Made by a program: the position numbers and the translations under genes. Of a DNA stretch of 64,000 nucleotides, positions 37,364 to 49,646 are shown one piece after another. Positions within the stretch are counted from its first letter, which is position 1; the number at the start of each line of letters is the position of its first letter. A model generated the notes under the pieces. The model was given only the letters and a program-made list of their open reading frames with translations, was not told the origin of the DNA and ran no database searches. This DNA is from Leptospira neocaledonica. GTDB taxonomy: Bacteria; Spirochaetota; Leptospiria; Leptospirales; Leptospiraceae. The stretch is from contig NZ_NPEA01000001.1 of NCBI RefSeq assembly GCF_002812205.1, forward strand, positions 1 through 64,000, read 5' to 3'.

Positions 37364-38905
37364 TTGCTTGTATTCTTGGAGATAAGTACATTCTTTTTTC
37401 CGGAATTTATGGCTTTTCTTGTTCATCTTTTTGACAAAGTTTTTTCACTAGTTTTCCTAAATCGAATGATCGGACAAAAAAGGGAGTTTTTTAAAAGGGA
37501 AAGGGATAAATATGGGACTATGAGGGCGCTCATTCGATTTTTTTTCGGGCTTAATTATCGTTTTGCTCTCAGGCAGTATAGAAAAGCAAAGATACTTTCC
37601 TCCGTAAATTTTGCTCCTGTATTTACTCGAAACGCTTACCTTGAAATTTTAATCGTACTCAGATATGTTTATCTGATCCTGCCTATCATCATTTTGCCTT
37701 TTGCATTTTATGATATTGTGGATGCATTTTCGGATGCGAAGGACAATTCATTCGTTCTATTCGATCTGGTATTTTATGCCGTTTTTTTGACGATGAATGT
37801 TCTTTTGAATTCTGGTCGTTTGCATAGGGCTGGCCTGGATCGAATCAAATTACTTTGTAGGATCGGGGTCCTTCTTCTTTCCTTAACCGGGACCTGTATC
37901 ACAGTTGTTGTCTTTCCCAGACTTCCTGAAATTTCGCTCTTCTCAGGCGCAATGTTCAGTGTGGCAATCATGTTTAGATTTCCGGACCAAACTAAGTATT
38001 TCGTGTACACCATTAATTACGCAATCTTATACTGTTTTATATATTATACCGGGAATAGAGAACCTGTACTTTTACAAAACCCTTTGGTGACCTTGTTTTT
38101 GATCCTAATTTTTGATCGTGTGTCTTTCCTAACTTTGGCGAATACCTATCTGAAAACCCAGAGGATTATCCGTTTGAATGAAAGGTTGCGAGAGGAAGAT
38201 ACGAATAAAAGTGATATGATCAGCATTGCAGTTCATGATCTGAAAAGCCCACTTTCAGGGATCATGAGTATTAGCACAATTTTGCGCAAAAACTTAAAAT
38301 CATTTTCGGATAAGGAGAAGAAGGAGATCCTTACTGATATAGAAAGTTCTTCTAGAAAAATTTTAGGGCATATCGACGATTTAGTGGGAATTGCTGCTTC
38401 CGGTTTTGAAAATATAAAAATAGATTATAATATTTTGAATATCAATTCTTATATAAGATCTACCATCCAAAACTTCGATTACCAGGCATCTTTAAAACGT
38501 ATTCAATTCCACACTCAATTTGAAAAAGAAGATCTAAAGATTCGTTCTGATAGAAAGGCTGTCGCGAGTATATTAGATAATTTAGTTTCAAACGCCGTAA
38601 AATATTCGCCTATAGGCGGTTCCATCTTCATTCAATCTAAATTAGTAAAAGATAAGGGAGACTTCATACAAATACAAATCAGGGACGAGGGAAAAGGATT
38701 TACCGACGAGGATAAAAAACTTTTATTCTCCAGGTTCACTCGTCTATCTGCAAAACCTACAGGTAACGAACCTTCTACAGGTGTGGGTCTTTATGCGGTT
38801 CATAGATTGGTAGAACTCCTTGGCGCAAAAATCAGTTTGGAGAGTAAGCCCGGACAAGGAGCTACGTTTACACTTCTATTTGCCAAAACCAAAATTTCAG
38901 ATTGA
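37364..38905 (+). CDS. Membrane sensor histidine kinase
   Basis: The product is up to 513 residues, with a TTG start at 37364 and an alternative ATG at 37409 (weak ribosome sites for both). The N-terminal region (about 100-265) has about six transmembrane helices. The HisKA domain contains MISIAVHDLKSPLSG with the phospho-acceptor near H291. The ATPase domain has the N-box DNLVSNAVKYSP, IRDEGKGF and the G-box TGVGLYAVHRL. It is followed after 33 bases by a response regulator on the same strand. The pair is bracketed by the two copies of the duplicated cassette. Confidence 0.88.
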   Translation: MLVFLEISTFFFPEFMAFLVHLFDKVFSLVFLNRMIGQKREFFKRERDKYGTMRALIRFFFGLNYRFALRQYRKAKILSSVNFAPVFTRNAYLEILIVLRYVYLILPIIILPFAFYDIVDAFSDAKDNSFVLFDLVFYAVFLTMNVLLNSGRLHRAGLDRIKLLCRIGVLLLSLTGTCITVVVFPRLPEISLFSGAMFSVAIMFRFPDQTKYFVYTINYAILYCFIYYTGNREPVLLQNPLVTLFLILIFDRVSFLTLANTYLKTQRIIRLNERLREEDTNKSDMISIAVHDLKSPLSGIMSISTILRKNLKSFSDKEKKEILTDIESSSRKILGHIDDLVGIAASGFENIKIDYNILNINSYIRSTIQNFDYQASLKRIQFHTQFEKEDLKIRSDRKAVASILDNLVSNAVKYSPIGGSIFIQSKLVKDKGDFIQIQIRDEGKGFTDEDKKLLFSRFTRLSAKPTGNEPSTGVGLYAVHRLVELLGAKISLESKPGQGATFTLLFAKTKISD

Positions 38906-38938
38906 CCATTTCAGAATTTTTTATAGAAATCGCTAAGC

Positions 38939-39646
38939 ATGGTGAGAGCTGTTCTAGTCGAAGATGATAAATTGATGGCAAGGACCATCCAACATTATTG
39001 CAGAGAGGCATTTGGAAAAAGCCTAGTCTCTCTCAAAACCTTCGATGAATTAACTCCTGCTCTTTATAGTATTCGAGAAAATCCAATCGACCTTCTTCTT
39101 TTGGATATCAATCTTAAAGGACAATCAGGATACGAGATACTTAAGCTCCCGGAAAAAGATTCCTTTTATACGATTGTGATCTCTTCGGATAAGCAGAACG
39201 CAGTAAGCGCCTTTGATTTTGGCGTTTTGGACTTTGTGGCAAAACCATTCACTAGAGAAAGATTTATCGCTGCGATAGATCGTATGAAGTCTGCTTCCGC
39301 TTCTAAGGCGGATTCTATGCGCAAAAATAGTATCTCTCTCAAAAAAGACGGGATGATAGAAGTGATCCGATTCCAGGATATTCTATATCTTGAAGCTTCG
39401 GGTAATTTTACCGAGATCCATCTAAAGTCTGGGAGAAAAGAGCTGATACGCAAAACTATGGAATCAGTTCTTTCAGAACTCAATTCCGATTTTTTCCGTT
39501 CTCATAGATCTTTTATCATCAATCTTTCCGAAGTGAAGAAGATACTACATGGAAAAGGAAACCATTTCAAAGTTCTTCTAGGTGATTCTGCAGAAGTTGC
39601 TTTATCCAGATCAAATTATAATACCCTAAAAGATATGTTGGGTTGA
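38939..39646 (+). CDS. LytTR-family response regulator
   Basis: This 235-residue protein has a receiver domain (about 3-118) with acidic pocket EDD near residues 8-10, phospho-acceptor D56 (LLLDINLKG), and the Lys near the C-terminal face in KPFTRERF. The C-terminal LytTR DNA-binding domain (about 130-233) carries EASGNFTEIHLKSG and RSHRSFIINLSEVKKI. LytTR factors bind two direct repeats about a helical turn apart. It is the natural partner of the adjacent kinase. No specific target site was proven by inspection. Confidence 0.9.
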   Translation: MVRAVLVEDDKLMARTIQHYCREAFGKSLVSLKTFDELTPALYSIRENPIDLLLLDINLKGQSGYEILKLPEKDSFYTIVISSDKQNAVSAFDFGVLDFVAKPFTRERFIAAIDRMKSASASKADSMRKNSISLKKDGMIEVIRFQDILYLEASGNFTEIHLKSGRKELIRKTMESVLSELNSDFFRSHRSFIINLSEVKKILHGKGNHFKVLLGDSAEVALSRSNYNTLKDMLG

Positions 39647-39698
39647 ATAACTTACAACATATTCGAATACCAGTGAAATCTCGAATTTCTATTTAAGC

Positions 39699-39728
39699 AA
39701 AAAAAAGCCCGCAGGGTTTGGCGGGCTT
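39699..39728 (-). terminator. Rho-independent terminator of M19-like copy B
   Basis: AAGCCCGC and GCGGGCTT form a perfect eight-pair stem around AGGGTTTG, preceded on the plus strand by eight A's that read as a T-run on the minus strand. It ends the transcript of the gene whose stop is at 39756. Confidence 0.85.
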
Positions 39729-39755
39729 AAGAAAAATCTATTTCGTTAGATTTCT

Positions 39756-41987
39756 TTATTGGATGCTCGCACCTCTTGTGACTGCATTCTGCCACATAGT
39801 GGTGAAGAAGTCAGCGGATCTATAAACCGGTTCCAGATCAGAACGTTTTAAACCTTGCTGTCTCAAATCTTCAAAGAAGTCCGGCATAAGCCCTATATGA
39901 GCTGCTCCTTCTGTATTAAAGTCGAATGTCCTATTTCCGAAGGTATATTTTCCAAGAGAAGGAAGTGCTGAAAGAGTTGCAGCTTTTCTAATGGATGCAT
40001 CCGGCGCAAAAGGGTATCCTACTTTAGCTGAATCAGGTTGAGTGATTGTGGACACTCCTCCTGGACATGCGCGGGTTCCGTAACGAGGTCCAGGCATATG
40101 AGCGAATCCGTTAAAGTCGGTTCCGACACTAATTCTTCCGTCATAAGCTTGGTCTCCGATCAGATTTCTAAGATACTGATAGGATTGTGCGAATGTCTGA
40201 GTAGTTCCTCCACAAGCGTGAGAAATATAGGATCCATCAGAGTTTTGTCTCCATTCCCCTACTTCATCCAAATTTCCTTGTCCTGGGATCAGCCCGATCA
40301 TTCCACCTAATGCAATGATACGTTTGAGCGCTGTTCCGGTTGGATTTGCCTCGTGACGATTTGCTTTATTCGCCATATCGTAAACACCGGTGTGACCAGT
40401 AACAATACCTGGATAAGCTTGTTGCTCAGCGTATGTCAGTGCTCCATCCAAGGATCTTGCGGACATATGACCTACGTCTATGATCATCCCTTTTTTCATA
40501 AGGGCTTTCATGATCTTAGGTCCGTAAGAAGTTAAACCTGCAACGTTACAATCTTGGCCGTAATGTTTACAATCGTACTTGGTTCCGCTTCCTAGGATAT
40601 TGTAAAGACCTGCACCGCCGAATCCGTTTGTTTTCAAGTGGATCGGGAAGATATAACGTAAACCTGCGTCATACATTTCCTGAACACCTTGGGTGATCAT
40701 GGTGTCTGTACAAGTGGTTGTAGTACAATCTACTAAATAGTCTACTTCCGCACCTAAAACAACCGCAAGTTTACCGGCTGCGATCACACTTTGTGCCTCT
40801 GCAGGAGTTTTTACGATACGGAACCATCCAAGGCCCGCTCCCCCGCTCTTCTGATCGATCCAAGTTTGCATATCATATACTGCTTGGGTTTGGCGACGTA
40901 AAGTGTTCATGTCGTTTAGATCATAAATTGGATCCGTTGCAATTGCGATACCTTTGATAATATCAGGAAGACCATTGTCCGTTGCTCCGAACATATAGTC
41001 ACCGTTTACTGCAAGCACCACCATAGTTCTGAGGCCACCTTCATAAGCACGTTTGACCCACTCATAATACATTGTCTGGTGAGTGTAGCTATTGTTTGCC
41101 GGCCAATAAGGGAAACTTGCGTATCCTCTATTATCATGTTTTGCGGTAGAAAGTAGAGCTCCGATAATATCGTCTTGTACGATTGCTTCTACTCTGGAGT
41201 GTCCTGCGGAATGGCCTTCGTTAGACATACTAGGGCAGTCCGCGAGTGCAGTAGCAGGTTCTCCATAAGGAGCTCCATGGAAGATCACTCCTCCAAAGCC
41301 TAGATGAGCCATCGGGTGAGTATGAAGATCCACATAACCTGAAAGAGTTCCAGATTTTTTGAGAGAATCCTGAGCACCTCTTGCATACACTTTTGGAGCG
41401 GACTCACAACTTGAATCTGCAACATACCATTCTCCCCACATACCTGTGGTTCCGGTATTCACACAACGAGTTGGAGTTGTATAAGTTTTACCCGCGATAG
41501 TAAGAGGCAATTGAGCGCAAGCAGCTTCCCAGGTAATACCTACTACGTTCCAAATACGGGAAGAATACTTTCTTTTGCCCGCGTATGTTCCGGAAGTCTG
41601 GCAACCGTCATTTTTATGAGTCCAGTTATAACCTCCACCGTCGTCTGTTGCGGACCAGTTCGCTTCGCAGGAGTCGTCGATTAAATCGAATTCTCCCCAC
41701 ATATTTAAACCGGTGTTCTTACAACGACTAGGCTTTGTAAATACTTGGCCGTTAATGGTTGCTCCCATATTCGCGCATGTAGTCTCCCAGCTTTGTCCCG
41801 AAGGGATCCCGTAAAGGATGGCAGAATACTGACGCTTGCCCGGGAAAATCGACGTGCAGCTATCCTTCTTGAATGTTCCCCAATAAGGATCCGCAAACAC
41901 GGATGCGCTTCCTGCGAAAAACATCGTACATACTACGAAGCCGAATACGGATCTTCGTATTGACCGATAATTCATAATTCTCTCCAA
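39756..41987 (-). CDS. Exported M19-like metallohydrolase with tandem Cys-rich domains, copy B
   Basis: This 743-residue paralogue of the copy A product has the same build: signal peptide (cleavage near VFAD), two Cys-rich repeats (GKRQYSAILYG and GKRKYSSRIWN halves), then the M19-like metallohydrolase with YVDLHTHP, IVTGHTG and VGTDFNG. The two proteins look close to identical through long stretches, with substitutions spread throughout. No frameshift or stop is seen, so both copies appear functional. It follows the small gene at 41990 by two bases. Confidence 0.75.
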   Translation of the reverse strand: MERIMNYRSIRRSVFGFVVCTMFFAGSASVFADPYWGTFKKDSCTSIFPGKRQYSAILYGIPSGQSWETTCANMGATINGQVFTKPSRCKNTGLNMWGEFDLIDDSCEANWSATDDGGGYNWTHKNDGCQTSGTYAGKRKYSSRIWNVVGITWEAACAQLPLTIAGKTYTTPTRCVNTGTTGMWGEWYVADSSCESAPKVYARGAQDSLKKSGTLSGYVDLHTHPMAHLGFGGVIFHGAPYGEPATALADCPSMSNEGHSAGHSRVEAIVQDDIIGALLSTAKHDNRGYASFPYWPANNSYTHQTMYYEWVKRAYEGGLRTMVVLAVNGDYMFGATDNGLPDIIKGIAIATDPIYDLNDMNTLRRQTQAVYDMQTWIDQKSGGAGLGWFRIVKTPAEAQSVIAAGKLAVVLGAEVDYLVDCTTTTCTDTMITQGVQEMYDAGLRYIFPIHLKTNGFGGAGLYNILGSGTKYDCKHYGQDCNVAGLTSYGPKIMKALMKKGMIIDVGHMSARSLDGALTYAEQQAYPGIVTGHTGVYDMANKANRHEANPTGTALKRIIALGGMIGLIPGQGNLDEVGEWRQNSDGSYISHACGGTTQTFAQSYQYLRNLIGDQAYDGRISVGTDFNGFAHMPGPRYGTRACPGGVSTITQPDSAKVGYPFAPDASIRKAATLSALPSLGKYTFGNRTFDFNTEGAAHIGLMPDFFEDLRQQGLKRSDLEPVYRSADFFTTMWQNAVTRGASIQ

Positions 41988-41989
41988 AT

Positions 41990-42544
41990 CTATTTTTGGT
42001 TTATGTGTTTTTCATATTCATCTTTTACGTTTTTTAACTTTTTAGCATATAGTTCCTTGCCAGCTAGGATCATTCTTCTCGAATCGTCATTCAAACGTTC
42101 CGGATATCTATCCTCCATGATCTTCAATAGCTCCAATTGATCTTCTTGTAGTTTGATCTGAGCCGTATAATACTGATCTATCTCTTTGCGGGTCGCTTTA
42201 TTGGAATAAATTTTTCCATAAAGAGCCGCCCAATCTTCTCGAAGTTCATGTTGGGCTTTTGTTTCCGCGGCATCTCTCGGAGTTGCCACAGCTATCCAAT
42301 ATAAGTTGTCAGGAGTTTCGTTTCTCAAAAGAGAAGCAGGAATAAGTCCTTCTTCATCTTCATTGGAAGAAGAGGAGTTAAGGCCTAAAAAATTAGATAA
42401 AGAAGAGAATCTTTCGGAAAAACCGCTTTTGGGTGAATGAGAATGGGCAGCCTCAGTGTCCTTCGAAGAAGAAGGAATCACCAAAAGAACAAATAAGCTT
42501 ATGATAAGAATGGATACGGCAGCCAGTGCTATTTTTCGCGACAT
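41990..42544 (-). CDS. Small membrane-anchored protein of the duplicated cassette, copy B
   Basis: This 184-residue protein has an N-terminal membrane helix (about 6-23). Its variable Ser/Glu-rich segment includes HSHS. Its C-terminal domain is conserved with copy A (PDNLYWIAVATP, WAALYGKIYSNKATRKEID, MEDRYPERL). The linker diverges while the C-terminal domain does not, which suggests the domain is the functional part. Function is unknown. Confidence 0.65.
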   Translation of the reverse strand: MSRKIALAAVSILIISLFVLLVIPSSSKDTEAAHSHSPKSGFSERFSSLSNFLGLNSSSSNEDEEGLIPASLLRNETPDNLYWIAVATPRDAAETKAQHELREDWAALYGKIYSNKATRKEIDQYYTAQIKLQEDQLELLKIMEDRYPERLNDDSRRMILAGKELYAKKLKNVKDEYEKHINQK

Positions 42545-42632
42545 ACTAAGAAGGTATAAGTATTTGTACGTATGTGCAATGAGTTTGGGATGAAAGTGGA
42601 TCTAAGTATGATGAATGGAAAAATTCTTATTC

Positions 42633-42650
42633 TCCCCTTATATAAGGGGA
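42633..42650. promoter_or_regulatory. 18-bp perfect palindrome upstream of cassette copy B
   Basis: TCCCCTTATATAAGGGGA is its own reverse complement and lies 89-106 bases before the start of the gene ending at 41990. The core TTATATAA is AT-rich, as in an operator or promoter. I saw no counterpart upstream of copy A. Confidence 0.4.
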
Positions 42651-42697
42651 ATCTTTATAATCGATCGGTTGTTATATAAAGTGGTTTCGGCAGAGCG

Positions 42698-42740
42698 GCC
42701 TGATTTCGCATAACAAACACGTTATTATGCGAAATCAGGC
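42698..42740. repeat. Perfect 16-bp inverted repeat with 11-base spacer
   Basis: GCCTGATTTCGCATAA (42698-42713) is repeated exactly in inverse as TTATGCGAAATCAGGC (42725-42740). No T-run follows on either strand, so a simple terminator is unlikely. It may be a mobile-repeat end, an operator or an RNA hairpin. Confidence 0.5.
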
Positions 42741-42807
42741 AAAAAAGGGACGTTTTTGGACGGAGTATTTGGCTTTTTCTGCGAAAATCCGGGAATTTGT
42801 GTAAAAG

Positions 42808-42908
42808 GCTGCGACAGCGATGCGAAGGGCTTTAGTCCGGGCTTGCCCGGATGAGCGCGAATGCGCGAACCCGTAGAAGCGCGGTCTGAGCGTTAGCGAA
42901 GAGTCGCC
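42808..42908. repeat. GC-rich structured intergenic element
   Basis: A GC-rich stretch of about 100 bases sits in AT-rich surroundings. It starts with GCGAC (42811-42815) and ends with GTCGC (42903-42907), which can pair. Inside it holds TCCGGGC-TT-GCCCGGA (42836-42851) and a GCGC-GAAT-GCGC hairpin, and GCGAAG occurs twice. The layout resembles the interspersed structured repeats of Leptospira gaps. A non-coding RNA is the alternative. Confidence 0.4.
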
Positions 42909-43083
42909 CTAACCTGTATTTTTGTGGGTAAATGGCCGTTACTTTTCAGGCTTTTTCGTAGTAAATATTGGATAAAATTACGTAAATTATCGCAAAAAGA
43001 CTAAACAAATGTGGATCTACAGGGTCTATTAACTAGATCGTAAATTGGCCGAAATTTGGTAAGATTTGAAGGAAAGACAGAGA

Positions 43084-43163
<80 letters not shown>

Positions 43164-43364
43164 CGTGGTAGCAGAATCCAGTTTTTAGAAATGAGGCAGG
43201 CTGGCAATGAAAAATCTTCGAGACATAGGTATTTTCTGATCGGATCTACAAACAATTTTTCCGGCAAAAACCGAACAGCTTTTGGAAAAGTGCTACCTGA
43301 AAATGCGAAAGCTATAGTAGCGTGACATAATCCAAAAACGCACTATATTTTGCCGGAGTTTCAT

Positions 43365-43370
43365 AAGGAG
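43365..43370 (+). promoter_or_regulatory. Ribosome binding site fixing the nrdJ start
   Basis: AAGGAG ends six bases before the ATG at 43377. The longer in-frame start at 43350 has no ribosome site, so the shorter protein is preferred. Confidence 0.75.
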
Positions 43371-43376
43371 CATGCT

Positions 43377-46970
<3,594 letters not shown>

Positions 46971-47000
46971 TCTAAAGAGTTCCAGTCTGGATAAAAAGAA

Positions 47001-47037
47001 AAACCTCGGGTAGCAGATTGTTATTCGAGGTTTTTTT
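47001..47037 (+). terminator. Rho-independent terminator of nrdJ
   Basis: AAACCTCG (47001-47008) pairs with CGAGGTTT (47026-47033), and the T-run continues to 47037. It lies 30 bases after the nrdJ stop. Confidence 0.85.
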
Positions 47038-47083
47038 ATGACTTAATGCGACAGTGTTTCCGCCAGATATAAGATAACTAACC

Positions 47084-48124
47084 TTATTCTGAAAATTCAA
47101 ATTTAGCTAAATTAGCCCCTTTGTAACAATAAAATTCGTAACTAACAGGTTCCCGAAATCGGAAGACCTTTTCTATTAGGATTTTATCATATTTTTGGAT
47201 CAGAGAATCATACTTTAATTTTAGATGATCCGGTAATTCGATAGGTTGAATGGGTCGTTCGATTTCCAATCCGTCGTCCAATTCGAATTCCAGGACCAAA
47301 CTACTTTCTCTCCAATTGATAGTCGTTTCAGTTTCTCCAACCACCCAATTTTTAGAAATATGAATATTGTCTTTATCGATTATTTGTACAAAGGAACTCG
47401 AAAGAAGGAAAATGCCTGCGACAATCATGGAGCCGTAGCCGATTTTTTTAAAAACAAAATCACTAATATGCGGTAATATAAATTTTATAGTGTATGAAGA
47501 GATGATAGACGCGAATGCTATAGAAAGCCCTAGATACAATGCCAATTCGGAATAAAAACCAAGACAAATATAAACAACTAATTTGAATAAATGCAAAAAT
47601 AATTCGTTAGCTGCCCTGGTTGCTATAATTTCCTCCTTATTCAGACCGTATTTAAGATAAAACCTATTGAATACCAATCCAATTGCGCCGGTAACCCCTG
47701 ATATAAAACCGGAAAAGAATCCGAGACAGGCTAAAATATAGTTCGGATCTGGAGTTCCTGTTTCATCAGGGGCTGTCTTCGGTTTCAAAATTTGCGGAAG
47801 GTTTGCAATTAGAAAGAACGAAATCAATAATTGGAGATATAACGGATTAAGGAATTTTAGTAACCAGGCTCCCAACAAAACCGCAGGTATTGAAAAGGGA
47901 ACAAACCAGTAGAATATTTTCCAATGTATACTTTTTCTAAATACTATAATTCTAGAAACGGAACTGACTGCGGTGCCAATCGTTAAAGAAAACGGAACGA
48001 AGGAAGCAGCTAATAATCCTGTCAAAATCGGGATCAGTATTAGGCTTGCGCCTCCTCCGCATACTGCGCTTATCCAAAAAGCTAATATCGAACCTAAGAA
48101 TAAAAGGACTAAGGTGGATATCAT
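47084..48124 (-). CDS. TauE/SafE (TSUP) family permease with extra C-terminal domain
   Basis: The first 245 residues form a typical TSUP membrane protein: about eight helices, with the glycine-rich SAVCGGGASLILIP at the N-terminus and the repeat SGVTGAIGLVFNRF near 145-160. Such proteins export sulfite or sulfonates or move other small anions. The last 95 residues (after about 250) are hydrophilic and not usual for the family, with several aromatic and acidic residues. I cannot assign a role to that tail. It ends 21 bases before the first T2SS-side gene. Confidence 0.82.
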   Translation of the reverse strand: MISTLVLLFLGSILAFWISAVCGGGASLILIPILTGLLAASFVPFSLTIGTAVSSVSRIIVFRKSIHWKIFYWFVPFSIPAVLLGAWLLKFLNPLYLQLLISFFLIANLPQILKPKTAPDETGTPDPNYILACLGFFSGFISGVTGAIGLVFNRFYLKYGLNKEEIIATRAANELFLHLFKLVVYICLGFYSELALYLGLSIAFASIISSYTIKFILPHISDFVFKKIGYGSMIVAGIFLLSSSFVQIIDKDNIHISKNWVVGETETTINWRESSLVLEFELDDGLEIERPIQPIELPDHLKLKYDSLIQKYDKILIEKVFRFREPVSYEFYCYKGANLAKFEFSE

Positions 48125-48145
48125 TGGAGGTCATACGTTTTACTA

Positions 48146-49105
48146 TTAAGGAACGGGGCCTGCCCCAGGCAAACCTGCAGGAGCGTTCAAACCGGGGATC
48201 TTGAATTCAGGTCTTTGAAAAGTCCCAGTGATCGGGATACATTTCCCACTTCCGCTTTTTTCAAGAAGATCTAAGGCGCCTACGATGATTTGATTTTCTG
48301 CAGCAGATGCAAAATTCCTTTCTAACTCGAAGCAGGCTCTTAGATTCAATTGGGAATTGGCGATCGAATCTGAAAGTCTTAAGTTCCCATGTAGATCTAA
48401 TCTTGCGACTGAAGTATCTATGATAAATTCTTCGAATTCCACCATTCCTTGGTCAATTCTGGAAGTGATGAGTATCTTATTTACGAAAAAGTTTTCTATT
48501 TTTCCTATAAAAGGAATTTCGGGAAGGTTCGGGAAGGATCCGAATTTTCCTTCCGGCATTTTAAGTGAGAATGCTCCACCAAATCTGCTGGCTGGAACGC
48601 TTAAAGAGTCCAACTGCAAATGGCCTTCTAATTCACCTATGTTTCCTAAAGTTTGGCCGTCGTAATCTACTTCCAATTCTTCTATTTCGAAATCACCGTT
48701 TACCTTTTTTCTTAATAAAGAAAAAAGGCCTGCCTTGATCTGAGCGTCTTTAGATCGGATCTTAAACGTTTGGCCCATGATCTCCATAGATTTTACGGAA
48801 ACTTTTCCGAGTAGGACGGAGACTGATAATTCATTAAAAAATACACTACTTGGTTGTCCGGAAGATGAATTCATGAGTTGTCGGACTATGTTTTCGTAAG
48901 GGAATAAAAGGATCAAAAAAAGAAGGAACGAAACTAAACCGCTTCCGATCAGTATGAGTTTTTGTTTGAGAGAAAATCTGGGAGTATCGTCCTCCTCTAA
49001 TTCATCAGGAGGTAATTCCTCCAATTCCATCGTGAGGAATTCTTCTTCCTCGTTTGAGATGAGTTGTTCCTCTTCTTCTATTTCTATTTTTTTTGCGCGA
49101 GCCAT
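48146..49105 (-). CDS. gspN: Type II secretion protein GspN-like
   Basis: The product is 319 residues from the ATG at 49105; an earlier in-frame start would overlap gspM by 30 bases. An acidic cytoplasmic N-terminus (about 5-40, Glu-rich) precedes a transmembrane helix (about 48-66) and a large periplasmic domain of repeated beta-strands, typical of the GspN/AsmA-like fold. It is the last gene of the operon and directly follows gspM. GspN is a less common inner-membrane component of the secretion platform. Confidence 0.78.
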   Translation of the reverse strand: MARAKKIEIEEEEQLISNEEEEFLTMELEELPPDELEEDDTPRFSLKQKLILIGSGLVSFLLFLILLFPYENIVRQLMNSSSGQPSSVFFNELSVSVLLGKVSVKSMEIMGQTFKIRSKDAQIKAGLFSLLRKKVNGDFEIEELEVDYDGQTLGNIGELEGHLQLDSLSVPASRFGGAFSLKMPEGKFGSFPNLPEIPFIGKIENFFVNKILITSRIDQGMVEFEEFIIDTSVARLDLHGNLRLSDSIANSQLNLRACFELERNFASAAENQIIVGALDLLEKSGSGKCIPITGTFQRPEFKIPGLNAPAGLPGAGPVP

Positions 49106-49106
49106 C

Positions 49107-49637
49107 TTATTTTCCGGGGGCGACACTATAGGCCGCAATTTTCATGTTCACGTCGTAGGTATTCTTGTCTTGGTAAGGTTTATTAGTTTGGAAATACTCC
49201 ACCCGGGCATTTACTTTATTGCCTTTTTCAATATCATATAAAACTGTCATAATATTTTCCAAAGGAACGCCTCTTAGGCTTACTTCGAAAATAATTACCT
49301 GGTATTTATCTTTGTCGATCGGTCTAGCAGGGATCGGTCTCATTGTTGAAATCCTTTCCTTAACTCCGTTATCCGTAAAAATTTTTTCCAATTTAGCTGC
49401 AAAGGTACTTTGGTCATTCTCTCCCGTATTTACAGATTCTAAACCTCTAAAAAATAGATATTCAGAAATCGTGCTGTCTAATTGAGCAACAAGTCCAGGG
49501 GTATTGCTGACAGTCTCAGAAAGGTCCGTTCTAAGTTTATAAATTTTTCGGACCACCAATATTGCCAGAAGGAGCACTACCAATCCAGCGGCGACCAATA
49601 CTAAGATTTTTTCTCTAGGTTGTAGTTTTTGCAACAT
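49107..49637 (-). CDS. gspM: Type II secretion protein GspM-like
   Basis: This 176-residue bitopic protein has a short cytoplasmic start (MLQKLQPREK), a transmembrane helix (about 11-28) and a periplasmic ferredoxin-like domain. Position between gspL and gspN and topology give the assignment, because GspM is weakly conserved. GspM with GspL anchors the secretion ATPase to the membrane platform. Confidence 0.82.
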   Translation of the reverse strand: MLQKLQPREKILVLVAAGLVVLLLAILVVRKIYKLRTDLSETVSNTPGLVAQLDSTISEYLFFRGLESVNTGENDQSTFAAKLEKIFTDNGVKERISTMRPIPARPIDKDKYQVIIFEVSLRGVPLENIMTVLYDIEKGNKVNARVEYFQTNKPYQDKNTYDVNMKIAAYSVAPGK

Positions 49638-49646
49638 AAGCTTAAT

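Larger units (their letters stand above)
39756..42544 (-). repeat. Duplicated two-gene cassette, copy B
   Basis: This is the second copy of the pair also found at 34407-37188, in the same orientation. The histidine kinase and LytTR regulator lie between the copies on the opposite strand. Confidence 0.85.
42545..43083. other. Structured intergenic region without genes
   Basis: About 540 bases upstream of the copy B cassette and before tRNA-Asn hold no credible open frame. They contain an 18-bp perfect palindrome, a 16-bp perfect inverted repeat, and a GC-rich folded element of about 100 bases, each listed separately. Confidence 0.6.

Noticed and set aside
36646..42544. Insertion sequence as the cause of the duplicated cassette
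   Set aside because: No transposase, terminal inverted repeats or target-site duplications are visible at the cassette edges, so tandem duplication with an interposed regulator pair is preferred.
43340..43355. NrdR-box-like sequence upstream of nrdJ
   Set aside because: One site resembles the consensus in its CTATAT core, but NrdR normally binds two boxes about three helical turns apart. The possible partner near 43310 matches poorly, so I do not call it.
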